A stretch of DNA of 64,000 nt from Sinonovacula constricta (GCA_007844125.1 CM017558.1:23221415-23285414); one strand, 5' to 3'; positions 36,399 to 47,110 are shown, counted from the first letter of the stretch. A program made the numbers and translations. Notes: generated from the sequence alone by a model not told the origin.

Positions 36399-37329
36399 CA
36401 GTCAACTCTCGTTATCTCAAATTTCAAGGGACCGTAGAAAATAGTTTGAAATATCCGAAGTTTGAGTGATCCGAAGTTTGAGTGATCCGAATTTAAGGAT
36501 AGTTAATTGTGTAAATCTTAAAAATCTTACCTGTTTCACGATGACTGGTAATGACTGAAATTCCTTGTTATATCTGCCACTGTAAACTAAGTTTCTGCAA
36601 GTTTGTGTGGTTTTGCATGTTCAAAGTGATATTAGATTTTAAAATGTAATTTAATGTTCTTCTTTTTATTGTAGGTTGTTGCGTCGTCGTAAGTGCATGG
36701 CCTTATTAGATTAATCAGATTGCTCGACACTGTTTCGTGTCTGGTCTGTTGCCATGACCAATCTTATTTTTTATTCAATAATCAGTACGTGTATTGTGGG
36801 TAGGTAGTGGAAGAATGATAAAATCACTAACGCGACCTCTCATTTTATTTACAAGTTGACAAGGCCGTGTCAACAAGTTCTCAAAAACTGTTACAACAAC
36901 AAGTACAAACTGATACACTTTAATCAGCGTTAATTGATTAACGAAATTGTTGTTTATTTAATCAGCTTATTAAATAATAATCGATTAACCTCTTCTCTAA
37001 ATTACGTAACATCCTGATTGCCGATAATTGGCGATAAAACTCGCGCACAAATCTTCGCGAGTTTCACGGTAGGTGTGAAAATCACTATTGTTGCAGTTTT
37101 GCATCTTATAGCAATTTGAAGTTTGAGATAGACCAACTGATTTCAACAGTTTTATACGTGTGGGGACAAAGAATTTAGTTTGATATATCCGATAATTTGA
37201 CACATCCGAATTTGAGTTAAGCGGAGTCTAACTATATAGAAACTATATGGAAAAAACGGGACCGAAGAAAACAGTTTGACATAACCGGAAATTTGAGATA
37301 ACCGATTTTGAGATAACGAGAGTTGGCTG
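36399..37329. mobile_element. Non-autonomous pogo/Tigger-like (Tc1/mariner superfamily) element
   Basis: The ends are inverted repeats: left CAGTCAACTCTCGTTATCTC, right (reverse complement) CAGCCAACTCTCGTTATCTC, one mismatch in 20, with similarity extending further inward. TA flanks both sides (36397-36398, 37330-37331). The sister segments at 29100 and 19920 read straight through with one TATA, a precise empty site. The CAGTC...CTCGTTATCTCAA end type and TA target are characteristic of pogo/Tigger elements. No transposase frame remains in 931 bp; the 60-70-codon frames inside are chance. Confidence 0.88.
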
Positions 37330-37484
37330 TATATTACTTGAACGGACATTTCTGCTTACATAATTTACATATCAGACTTATTGTCAATAACCTTGGCATT
37401 CGTATATTTTGATTGACTTTACCTTCAAATATTGCTTAATTTTGTTTTTCTGCCTTTTTTCATAAACCAAGTCAAAAAGTAAAC

Positions 37485-37830
37485 TGCACAGTTTAATAGA
37501 TAAATAAGAAAAGGTCCTATCAAAATTCCACAAAAAGAAAAACCATCAGTTACCGCCTTGAAACGGTCATCGGCAAAAAGACCGCCTGGGGTGCTTTAAC
37601 CTTGTTTGTGGAGCGCTCCAACCTCGCACTTCCTGTAGGTTTTTCTATCAAACAAACAGTGTAAAAAAAGTATCCCGTCAAAGTGAAACAACTAACAGTA
37701 AGCACCTGCATTGGGAGATAAAAAACAGATACAGTGAACTTATATACAGACAAAATAGCTAGTAATAAAATAAACTATCAACATATGTACAGTATGTACA
37801 GTAGATAAAAGCCTCGGTAACCTAAAAAAT
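37485..37830 (+). repeat. Hairpin-core mosaic repeat, copy j (type-ii, long tail)
   Basis: ATAAATAAGAAAAGGTCC, a shortened flank, CAGTTACCGCCTTGAAACGG, a damaged hairpin (CATCGGC...CCGCCTG), GTGGAGCGCTCCAACC, GTATCCCGTCAAAGTGAAAC, CAGTAAGCACCTGCATTGG and GTACAGTAGATAAAAGCC. It interrupts duplication copy 3 between matches to 29545 and 29570. The insertion continues to about 38120 with unassigned sequence. Confidence 0.78.
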
Positions 37831-39619
37831 CCAAAGAGTAGTTTGAAATAAAACAGCCCAAGCACGGATGTATATTAAGGACAAATTAAACAGCCCAAGC
37901 GCTGATATATAATAAGAACAATTTAATGATGTCATACAATGTCATGACGTCATGCCAAAAGTGTCAAAAATGAAATGTAAAAAATACGAAAGAAATCATC
38001 GAATTTTAGAAAACAATCTACACTAACAAAATAAAATGAAGTATTGTTAAGAGTTAAAAAGTTAAAAAAAACATTATAAAAAGCAGAGGATTTATCCGCA
38101 GTTGGCATATTAAATAAATAAGGTACAAAACACCTCTTAGGTAATGGCAAATAGAATGCGACCAGTGGGTTACCAAAAGCTAATTCCGAAAATGCATATG
38201 CTTTGTTCAGGACATCAATTGACAATCACTTTACATAAAAATTGAAAGTTTACGATACTAACTAGCACTAGCAATGAAACTTCATAATAACCTCCAACAA
38301 TGCTGTTTTTCACTGATAAGCTTTTAAAATCCTTAAAATTGACTGTTCTTTTTTTTTTAAATGATTGACTTGTTAATAAACTGGCACGCCGTTGTGACAT
38401 ATAACTTCGGAGCGTAACACTGATCATTGAGCTGGAAATATCTTTTGATACCTTCACCATGCTGCAGACAATTGTGTCAAGCTGTTTGAACATCTTTTGT
38501 AAGGTGTGTGCCTGCACAAATTAATCGGCAGTCATTTTTATATCCGCATCAAAATGAACTTGACTTTTGAGCTGTTGCTTAGGTTCTTGTAAGCACCAAT
38601 TTGTCTTGGAAATGCAAGATTTGTGCTCTTTGATGGTGTACAAGAGAGCATTAATGCTTTAGCATTGGTGTAACACATCAAAAGTCGCCGCTACAGTTTT
38701 ATTCAACAAAGGGCCATTTTTGACTAACAACAAACAGACCAAGTACAGCAAACACATTTTGTTGTAATTAATAGTTTTACATTACCTTCAAATGTTCATG
38801 TCTTAAGATTACATGTTATAAAAATTTGTTTTTGACGCATGGGAAATGGTCCGATTGCAATCAACAGAATAATGCAGAACATTTTACCTATACATAATAC
38901 GTCACATATTATATTGCATTAAACAAATCATACATAATCATATGGAAAATTAACATTTTCAAAAGACAGGCAATGATTAGTAACATTTCAAACAACAATC
39001 TTATTTAATTCTGAACTCAAAAAAATGAATGATAACCGGAATTAAATCACTTGTTGAAAATATTTATGTCAGCACGCTCTTCACGGTACCACTTCCGTCT
39101 CAGTGAAAATATGTGGATTTTATCTAGGTCTCTCAAGGACACATGACAATTTCTTACCGTATGGACGTATATTAAAGCACTATGAAAATACATCTATAAG
39201 AAACACTTCCCTCAACATGTTAACTACGTTTTATATTCGTAAATATATCTTTTATTTTTTCAAATATATTTTATTTGTATGTTTATCTTTGTACCATGTA
39301 TGATTTTCACAGCAAAACGGCATTTATTTGGAGTTTAGTTAGCATTCAACCAAACTATATGGCATTTATCTGTTTTTACCTGTTGGCGATTTATTTTACC
39401 AAGTCGGAAGAACTCGAAGAATCGAAGGGTCAATGAGTTTCCTTGCTCCAACAGTTCTGTTCCACCGTTATATCCACCTTTTAGAGGGCGTAAAATCCTT
39501 TCGAAGATGTTGTGGATTGAATCCGCAGGAAAGTGGTTAGCACTAGACAGAAAACAATAGCCTGATTTCACCAAAAGCAGACAGATACATTTTACGCAAA
39601 AATGCACATTTTGAGGGAA

Positions 39620-40830
39620 ATATTATACTTTCTGTGGTTGAAATACTATGTATTCAACTACTGTACATATATTTCGTGCAGTATTGCTTTTAAAACTCAT
39701 TTATCCAATTTAACAAACAAAAATACATAGCCTTCAGTAAAATTATTGCCGGTAGCTTTTAAACTTAGGCTGCATTAGATAATTTAAATTCAATTGTATA
39801 GCTTATAATGTACACTGCTAAGTTTGGCTGCATTTTTTGGATTTTGTTAAAAAGATATATACTATATTGTAGAGACCTTATTGAACTTGGATTGTTTTGT
39901 CTGACGTTTAATATATTTTTATAAAATTATAGTCCTTTAATTCACACGTTTAGTTTTTGTTTGCTTTTTAGTTCATTTTCGAATATAAACTTTATAGCCC
40001 TTAAATTAACCTGGCATTTAACTATATTATTGTATAGTCCTCAATGTATCTTGCTAGTTTTGACAGCTTTTTAAAGCTTTTTTTAAAAATAAAAGAAATG
40101 TGTAGCTCATTTATTATACCTGTCTAGGTTTTCTGCTTTTAGGATTAAAAAATATATTTAGACAAAATTTTAAATTTTAAGTCTAAAAAATTTTTGTGTC
40201 TGATCTTTAGTTGATTTTAAAGTAAAAGGTAGATTAATATTCTGTTAGTTCATTGTATCTTGATTGTACAGAGTTTTTTAAGGCCTTCAGTCTTATTGAA
40301 TTATTTTGTCACTTTTTAGTGCATTAATTATAAAAATAGTATTATTTTACTTCACTTATATTTCATTTTACAAATTTTAAATTCATTAACTATCCCTGTT
40401 GTTTTTGCTCTGAAAGTTAAATTTGCTTAGTTTGCCAGCTTTTAAGTACATTTTTTAAGAAAATGTTTAAAACGTTTATGTTAAGAAAGAAAGAAATTGT
40501 ATGAGGTATCATTTTGCATGCTTGTTTGATAATCATAAATATATCATGTTGTGTTTTGGGTATGTTTTCTTTATGGCATTTTCTGCTATTGTCTTCTTTT
40601 TTCAGAAAAATATTTTAAGGTGTTTTAATATTCGTACATGAGGCAAAGAACCACATTGCTTGTACTTTTTGCATAGTTCAGACCTATTCTTTACTTCTGT
40701 GCTTCAAATGGCTTATAATAGAAAAAATAATTTATTGAAAACTATAGCAATGGTTTTTATTCTCCCTACCTTAATTAAATACAACCTTTTAAAAGATAAC
40801 ATATTCACATAATTTTAATCTAGTGATCAG
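39620..40830. other. T-rich stretch with quasi-periodic motifs
   Basis: Strong strand asymmetry (T over A) and recurrent pieces such as TATAGTCCTTTAATTCA, TATAGCCCTTAAATTAAC, TATAGTCCTCAATG and GTTTTGACAGCTTTTTAA at irregular spacing near 100 bp. This could be a very degenerate tandem array or just low complexity. No gene. Confidence 0.3.
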
Positions 40831-40843
40831 ATGTATAATTTAA

Positions 40844-41080
40844 ACACGCTAACTATGTACGCACCCACACGCCAACTAGGTCCGCATCCACATGCGAACT
40901 GTTTTCATTTACACGCCAACTATGTCCGCATCCGAGCGGCAACTTTGTCGGCATACACAAGCAAATTATATCCGCATCCCGTACCAACTATGTCGGAATC
41001 CACAAGGCTATTATGTCCGCATCCACACGCCAATCATGTTTGAATCAACACGCCATCTATGTCTGCATCCACACGCCAAC
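40844..41080. repeat. Minisatellite, about 10 copies of a 23-bp unit
   Basis: Unit close to ACACGCCAACTATGTCCGCA plus TCC. Units are mostly 23 bp (a few 21-22) and 60-90% alike. Because 23 is not a multiple of 3, the reading frames across it shift and repeat every 69 bp; the 70-codon plus frames rich in PHPHAN are artefacts of this. Confidence 0.9.
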
Positions 41081-41084
41081 TTCG

Positions 41085-41995
41085 ATCAGTGTTTTGACCA
41101 TTTTCGCTGAACAAGACTACTTCACAATTGAATTGTAGTTGGCACACACGCAAACGCCCCATTTAGCTGATTTGTCCATACCCAAGGGGAGGTAATAATT
41201 CTGGAAGCCCATCAGTTAAATTGTCAAGGGCCTAGCTTAAATGAAAATAAAGTGTGGTCATTGCTAGCATTGGGTGTGAACATAATATAGAAATGCTAAT
41301 GTTTGGCTTGGCCATAACTGTATTTCAAACGTTTAAATCTCTTTTATTTGCATAAAATGTAAATACGCAGTTTAAACATTTACCTAAAAATAAGTTAAAT
41401 TGTGTTGTCTTTTACCGTATAATTTAAGAGAGAAATTAGATACAAACATAGTCAAAACGTTATTACAGCACCAAGAAAATGAAACAAACAAGGGAAAAAC
41501 AACGACACATATTTCTGTCTTGATTTTGGTTATAATAAATATAAGTACTATGCAGTTTTACCAATACAAGCAACGTTTCTGAAGGCGTTGGTTTAGGCCT
41601 CAGTAAAGACGCTCTATCAGGTTGTAATATTTTAACCAGGGGAGACAACTGCAAACAATGTTTAGAAACAGTCCAGCGTATTAACCTCCCTTATAGATTC
41701 GACGTTATCGCAGGTATAAATCTACGCTTTATCGTTTTGCTTTTGGTAGATTATCGTGATAAGAAGGGACTCACATCAGTACTTTGGACCTTCTTCAGTT
41801 GAGTAAAGAGGGGCCACAGGTAACTGTTGAGGTAGATCAACCTTTGCCTTGCAAATGACTAAATAGCTCTCCACAACAATGTTTCGCCCAGCGATATTTG
41901 GACCTATTACACAAAATAGTTCATCAGATAATCAAACAGAAAATGTCTTGAAAGTAATTAACGCGTCTATGTTATTTTATATTTTTTTATGTTAT
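41085..41995. other. No gene supported
   Basis: Donor-like sites at 41712 (GCAG|GTATAA) and 41818 (CACAG|GTAACT) exist, but no start codon or acceptor pairs with them convincingly. Confidence 0.4.
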
Positions 41996-42001
41996 AAACA
42001 T

Positions 42002-42230
42002 TATGGTAATCTTGGCCTAGTGGTTAAGACGTTGAACTTTGGAAGAGTCCCGGTTCGAACCCAGAAACTGACTGTTAGTCCTTGAGCAAGACTATTTACA
42101 AAACATTGCTCAAGGTACTCAGTGTACACTGGTTCTATCCAGGAAGTGGGCAGTCGAGATTAATATACGTTGAAAGAACTTGTTTCGCAGTCGACTATAA
42201 ATAAATGGGTTTAAAATGAACTAGCTCTTC
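42002..42230 (+). mobile_element. tRNA-derived SINE (family B) with V-type-like core
   Basis: The head has an A-box-like TGGCCTAGTGGTTAAGACG and a strong B box (CCGGTTCGAACCC). It is followed by TTAGTCCTTGAGCAAGACTA, resembling the CCTTGAGCAAGGC start of V-SINE cores known from fish and molluscs (the RUDI type). The 3' part (GGCAGTCGAGATTAATATAC, GTTGAAAGAACTTGT, CGCAGTCGACTA) is shared with an inverted copy at 60265-60510. The V-core assignment is from memory of the motif. Confidence 0.75.
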
Positions 42231-42592
42231 ACTGTTTTAATCCAGACTTGGGTTCAGGAGAACACGACAAGGCGCCCCTTGCTTGGCTTTATAGAAGTTT
42301 TTTCTTTTACGAAAATATGCTAAGGTATATATAACATGTTATATGTACCTTGTCATATTTTCGTGGATAATTCAGCTAATGATATAACTCCTGCCTATAC
42401 ATCATTAACTGGTTAAAACAGTTGCTTTTCGATTGTTTATAAAATACCTCAGGGAATCACAGCGGCTTTTTTACCGCAGCTCAGTGACTTTAAACAAGAA
42501 ATTCCAATCGACGCAAGTAAATGATTCCGAAGGCTGACTTACGGGCGACCTGATTGCTATGCCTGATGTTGACAATTGTTGCGGTGGTTGCT

Positions 42593-42770
42593 TGTTTTTT
42601 TTGTTGTTGTTGTTTTTTTGTGTTGTTATTGTTGTTTTTGTTTGTTGTTTTTGTTGATTTGTTGTTGTTGTTGTTGTTGTTGTTTTGTTTGTTTTTTTGT
42701 TATTGTTTTGTTGTTGTTGTTTGTTATTGTTTTGTTGTTTTTTGTGGGGTGGGGGGGGGGGGGGGTGTTT
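42593..42770. repeat. (TTG)n-rich simple repeat ending in a poly-G run
   Basis: Imperfect GTT/TTG repeats followed by about 20 G at 42744-42765. Frames on both strands (poly-Gln/Asn/Lys/Thr or poly-Leu/Val/Cys) are artefacts. Confidence 0.9.
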
Positions 42771-42884
42771 GTTGCATTGAGCACTGTATCGGTATTTATT
42801 TCTTGAATACCCAAGAAAGAACCAATCACAACTGCTCGTTAAAACAGAATTTAATTGCTTCAAATTAAATACTCAGAAGCGGTC

Positions 42885-42960
42885 GAGAATTAAACCACTG
42901 GCATCTAACGTTGATGCTTTTTGCACGACTAGACTAATGAACCACATTACTGAATGGTAC
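42885..42960 (-). mobile_element. Possible decayed tRNA-like SINE head
   Basis: The minus strand reads TTCATTAGTCTAGTCGTGC (A-box-like) and, 30 bp on, CCAGTGGTTTAATTCTCG (degenerate B box), the usual spacing. No body with relatives in the window was found. Confidence 0.3.
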
Positions 42961-43169
42961 AACTCCCTGGAATAATGTTTAGGTATGGTGTATCTAAAAT
43001 GTCTTCCCTTATTTAAAGTCTCACTCTCAGGAGAACGCACGGACAAACGAAAAACCGAAAAAAGACACGATATATCGTGTACAAAATGGACAAATATACT
43101 GTACAAGGTATCCGACACTTACAAAGACGAAGGTGACAAATCACGCAAAGCAGTCATGTTCCCATGAAA

Positions 43170-43820
43170 CCCTAGAAACACAGTCATACGTAGAATCTTA
43201 GACTGTTGAGCTTATTTGCCGAATCGCGATTCTAAACGACATTCTCAATCACTAAATAAGCATGGGCTTTTTCTGACAGCTGTCGTAATTTTAAGATGCA
43301 CTACCGTTTGTTCAACATATATACCTAGGAATGTTTATCTTTCACTTTCATTTTCCAAAGTCTCCATGTGGATGTTTAAGAACGGAACTTAACATTTTTG
43401 TAAGTTTAAATATGAAACATTATTCAACTCACTCCTGGTCATCAATTTTGTTGTGAAAACAAAATGACGTATTTTTATACAATGCCATTTAGACCATTGC
43501 AATAAATGTTATTAAAGAAAGTCACATTTAATCGTGCCTAGTTTCAGCTAGGGGGTGGGGGTGCAAAATGGAGCCAAAATGGCGCAGATTTAGGCCTATG
43601 CGGAACCTCGTACATAGTATTCCTATAGATCCTTCGGCGGCCTCTAGCACATTTCTTTCTATCTTACAATGCACACGATATTTTCTGGTTTAGAATGGTA
43701 AGGGTATTTAAGTTATAAATAATAGCGGGGGGTATATAACATGGCAACATTGGATTGACACTCATTAATTTTCAATTATGTAATCTCGGAGACTTGACGA
43801 TTGTATGTAAACAAAAGCAT
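43170..43820. other. No gene supported; GC-richer patch at 43545-43640
   Basis: The patch at 43545-43640 (GGGGGTGGGGG, AAAATGGCGCAG, CCTTCGGCGGCC) stands out in base composition and holds a YY1-like AAAATGGCG core, but no exon follows clearly. Confidence 0.3.
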
Positions 43821-43831
43821 GGCAATAGAAG

Positions 43832-44227
43832 CAATCGGAACTCCTCGGGTAATTCCGTCCTCGGGATAATCATCCCTCGGATGTATCTGGTGCAATGATA
43901 CTTATTGAAATTACGATCGTTTTGTTTGCCGGAAGTCGGAAGAAAAATTTGCCTTAATGTAGTTCGCACAAATCATAAACAGAGGCATCGTTTTACAACT
44001 GTGTGTCTGCTGCGCTGGATAAATTAAAATTGAATGATTTAAATTTGATGCCGACACAAATTACAGTTTTACAGGCATTGTACTGTAGTGATCTGTCATC
44101 TGAGCTGCCATCTTTGTTTTGGCGTCTGTTATTAAAGTAGTCCCATTTTAGGGAAATGGCCGAGGTGATCCGACTACCTACATACATCCGAGGGATGATT
44201 CGTGAATTATCCAAGGTGTTCCGATTG
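43832..44227. mobile_element. TIR element family F, with 9-bp target duplication
   Basis: The left end CAATCGGAACTCCTCGGGTA and the right end (reverse complement CAATCGGAACACCTTGGATA) match at 17 of 20 positions, and both continue to AATCATCCCTCGGATGTAT about 30 bp in. Flanked by CAATAGAAG (43823-43831) and CAATAGTAG (44228-44236), a 9-bp duplication with one mismatch. Nine bp is typical of Mutator-like elements, but with one copy this is weak. No transposase. A degenerate relative is at 30985-31325. Confidence 0.7.
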
Positions 44228-44239
44228 CAATAGTAGGTA

Positions 44240-45140
44240 GAACCGGGCAACCTTGAACTGGACCTCATTAGTATTCTATAATATAATTAAAAACCACGGA
44301 GACTGCTCTGTCGTACACAAACACACGCACGAAAATCGAGGTTCCTTAAACAGTATTTAAGATGTTAACCTTTACAGAAACCAGCAAAAACGCATGAATG
44401 CCGGTTAAATGTTGCCAAGTAATCCAAATCGGTTAACTGATTAGTTTGTTGGCTGTTAACCGTTTTATGGAAACATGCGAATATGCACAACATGCCACTT
44501 TAATATTTCCAAATAATAACCCTGCTATGACACCTTCTTAACAAAAGTGAAGGAACAAAATTGAAGATGTTACTTGACAATCTTGGTTAGTCATTGGGTG
44601 CAATCATATCATCTACCATCTTAATCGACTATTCAAGTTTGTGTAAGATAATCTTTTAATTAAACAATGCCTCTTTCAATTTAGCATAATTTAACATTGA
44701 TCGAACAAAACACGACACTGTTTGAACGGTAAGTTGGCAAATGTTTACAAACTAAATGTAATCATAGTCAACTGACATCACGTGACTACGTCCGCGAAGC
44801 TGATTAGTCCAAATATTGGCCTTTATGGTACCGAGATATTTTTGTAAACATTTAATCGCTCTGTACTTGTAAATTAAAAAGATATGAGCGCATTGTTTTA
44901 TCAGCGATACAATATTGTTTGTGTTGTATTATTGGACACATAACAAAAGGTTCAGGTGTTTTGTTAGGGGATAAATCTCGTTAAATAGTGCGTACAGAAG
45001 ATTGCCTCTATAAGTTGATATCGATTTGTAAGGATGCACTGTTCACCTGATGAAGCGGCTTAAAGAGATATCTATAGGATTGTGGCTTAATGATAAAGCC
45101 TTTAATGTGAAAGTCGTGATTAAATAATCGGAGAGAATCT
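44240..45140. other. Possible downstream part of a minus-strand gene; no exon confirmed
   Basis: If 45160-45211 is a first exon, later exons should lie here or further left. A frame at 45059-44965 (minus) continues in phase from an acceptor-like TATCTCTTTAAG for 31 codons to a stop, but that could be chance. CATCACGTGACTACG near 44777 is an E-box palindrome. Confidence 0.25.
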
Positions 45141-45159
45141 TACCTGATTCATAACTTAC

Positions 45160-45211
45160 CTGGGGACCCACCTTGCGATATCTTGCGGGGAAATCGGTGA
45201 ATGTTTGTCAT
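45160..45211 (-). CDS. Candidate first coding exon, unrecognised product
   Basis: On the minus strand the ATG at 45211-45209 (CAAAATGACA context) opens a frame MTNIHRFPRKISQGGSP that ends at a perfect donor CAG|GTAAGT (exon end 45160). A second donor-like CAG|GTAAGA lies 16 bp further on. A five-codon upstream frame (ATGAAAACTTCAAAATGA) ends with its TGA overlapping the main ATG, which could limit translation. The protein is basic at its start and not recognised. The next exon is not established. Confidence 0.4.
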
Positions 45212-45214
45212 TTT

Positions 45215-46615
45215 GAAGTTTTCATCACTGACAGAGTGTGTTTGGATATAGTGTAAATGTGCCTTCAGATTATTGCAGTAAGAGTGACAGTTTCCAATTT
45301 AAAATGAATTTTCTCGCGTTTAAGTTTGTTTAAAGAACGCTGCTGTACCTATGACAACTGGACTGCATTATCTTTAATGAATGTGTGTGACTCTTACTTA
45401 TTATCGTAGGTTAGTAGAAAAAACAACATATGTCTCTTTTTATGTCAATGTCTGAATATTGACGTGACCGACCTTACCGTCGGATAGTTTTAATTTTATC
45501 TTTAACAAATGTATATAAATATATGAGGATGTTTATTTTTACGTTTATCGATTAGAAATTTGAAAAAAAAAAAACCTGTCACATGCATTATTTCCTTTGA
45601 ACAGGGTAACTAAGAGTGAGAAGTTTACTATATTATAGAAAATACATTATAAATATCAACAGACGTCTTTTTTAGTTTAAACAAATGAAAAACACACTTT
45701 AGTTTTGCGGTGACTGTAAAGTGTGCGCAAATATTTATTCATGTATTGGATGTCAAAATCACGGGACATTTCCAATTGAATAAGTCACAATCGATGATCA
45801 GATAGATTTGAATCTTAGCAACTACGCTATTTGATATTTATCTAATAGATGGTGCGGTCATATGACAGAAATGTTCAACCGTGTATTTAAAGTAAGGCAG
45901 TGCACCAGCGATCCAGTGATTTTGTAGAAAGAGGGTTATTAATAAATGGTATTTTACCTGGATAAATAAGCCAGCTAAATTTTGGACACGATTCAACTTT
46001 GCAGTCGAGACGAAAGATATGGAGAAATGTGAATACAAATAAAAAATGCATGCGAAATATTTGAATGGTGTATGACTCACTTTTTGGACGAAGAGCTTGG
46101 AAATTTAAAAAATATATTTATTGACATTATAAATTTAAAATAAGACACAACTTAAAGTGGTTATAATTTTTAATTAAAGTTGTAATGAATATTGGGTTAG
46201 TATTCCAGCTTAATTAATAGAATCATTCCCACCTGTTTGCCATAGCAAATAACTGATAGACAGATTTCTTTGCCACGAAGGGGTGTCGTAAACTGTTTTA
46301 AGATGTATGAAAATAATGTTGACGTATAAACAATTACCGAGTAAATGAGATTTACACCTTCGTTTACAAAAGTCAACAAAGTAAAAAGTGATCAACGATG
46401 TCAGTTTAGTTTTATATTAACATTTACACTGGAAAACCTGGTATAAACTCGTCCATATTCCAGCAATTTATATCAACGTTTTTTTGTGTTTTTTTTTTTT
46501 TTTTTTTTTGCTCTTCACACAATGCAACTGGCGGTGTTGTAGCAAACTCTCCTATACTGATCTCCAAGACAATAAAAACAAAAGAACCATTAACATTTAA
46601 ATCAACAGAAAGTGA
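45215..46615. other. Intergenic stretch between two divergent gene-start candidates
   Basis: AT-rich, with a poly-T run at about 46483-46510. If both flanking exon calls are right, this 1.4 kb would hold two divergent promoters. No TATA box is clear. Confidence 0.35.
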
Positions 46616-46619
46616 TAAG

Positions 46620-46856
46620 GTAGGCGTATTTGTGTTTGCCCGTCCCACAATGCAGATGCCGGTTTTTCTGACAGAACCGCCACAGGTCCATGCCGGCGGA
46701 TATTCGTGTCCAAGGCGGAGGGAGCGGCAGGCCCGAAGGCGGGCAGCGGCGGAGAGGGCCGGAAATGTGTCCCCTCGCAGCATGGAGACCAGCCTGATAC
46801 CGGTGAGGTCCCTAAAAGGAGAAAGAAGTTGCCGGTCCATGGAGCTAACCAGAATG
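46620..46856 (+). CDS. Candidate first exon in a CpG-rich patch, unrecognised product
   Basis: This is the only strongly GC- and CpG-rich stretch in the window and it ends at a good donor ATG|GTGAGT (GT at 46857). The frame with start codons begins at 46650: MQMPVFLTEPPQVHAGGYSC, then an arginine-rich segment (RRRERQARRRAAAERAG) and a Ser/Arg-containing end. Because the patch is GC-rich, a second plus frame and a minus frame (46840-46424) are open too, so frame and even strand are not settled. The plus call rests on the ATG, the donor and exons downstream in phase. A CpG island at a first exon fits an unmethylated promoter in an otherwise CpG-poor genome. Confidence 0.42.
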
Positions 46857-46907
46857 GTGAGTATGACGTATGGAACTTGGTGTCGTAGTCACTGTTGATG
46901 TTGTAGT

Positions 46908-46946
46908 AGCTATTGTTGTTGTTGTTGGTGAGGGTGATGATGGTGG

Positions 46947-47036
<90 letters not shown>

Positions 47037-47110
47037 CACGCTGCTACTACTCAACTAAATGCCATATCTGTAGCTACTGCTGCTGATGACGATGATGATC
47101 ATCATCATGA
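46908..47110. repeat. (GTT)n (GCT)12 (GAT)17 composite microsatellite
   Basis: GCT x12 at 46948-46983 runs directly into GAT x17 at 46984-47034, followed by degenerate GCT/GAT/ATC units to about 47130. It starts about 50 bp after the candidate donor at 46857, so it would be intronic. Poly-Ser/Ala/Asp frames are artefacts. Confidence 0.92.

Larger units (their letters stand above)
32050..39560 (+). repeat. Segmental duplication, copy 3 (enlarged by insertions)
   Basis: Same landmarks as copies 1 and 2 but longer because of at least four insertions: the mosaic repeat with nested hAT fragment (32165-33045), a TIR element (35156-36101), a pogo-like element (36399-37329) and a type-ii mosaic repeat region (about 37485-38120). 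Copy 1 at 17790-17830 is continuous where 32165-33045 interrupts copy 3. Confidence 0.85.

Noticed and set aside
40844..41080. CRISPR array
   Set aside because: Units are contiguous without unique spacers of constant length, and the DNA is clearly from an animal.
40831..41110. Histidine/proline-rich repeat protein
   Set aside because: The 23-bp repeat period shifts frame at each unit; the frames are chance openings in a minisatellite.
45140..45175. ACTTACCTGGGG resembles the 5' end of U1 snRNA
   Set aside because: U1 begins ATACTTACCTG because it is complementary to splice donors. The following sequence does not match U1, and the minus strand here reads as a donor after an open frame.
46424..46840. 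138-codon minus-strand frame, the longest in the window
   Set aside because: It crosses a poly-T tract (giving a lysine run) and the CpG-rich patch where several frames are open. No promoter or splice signals support it, and the plus strand has an ATG and donor.
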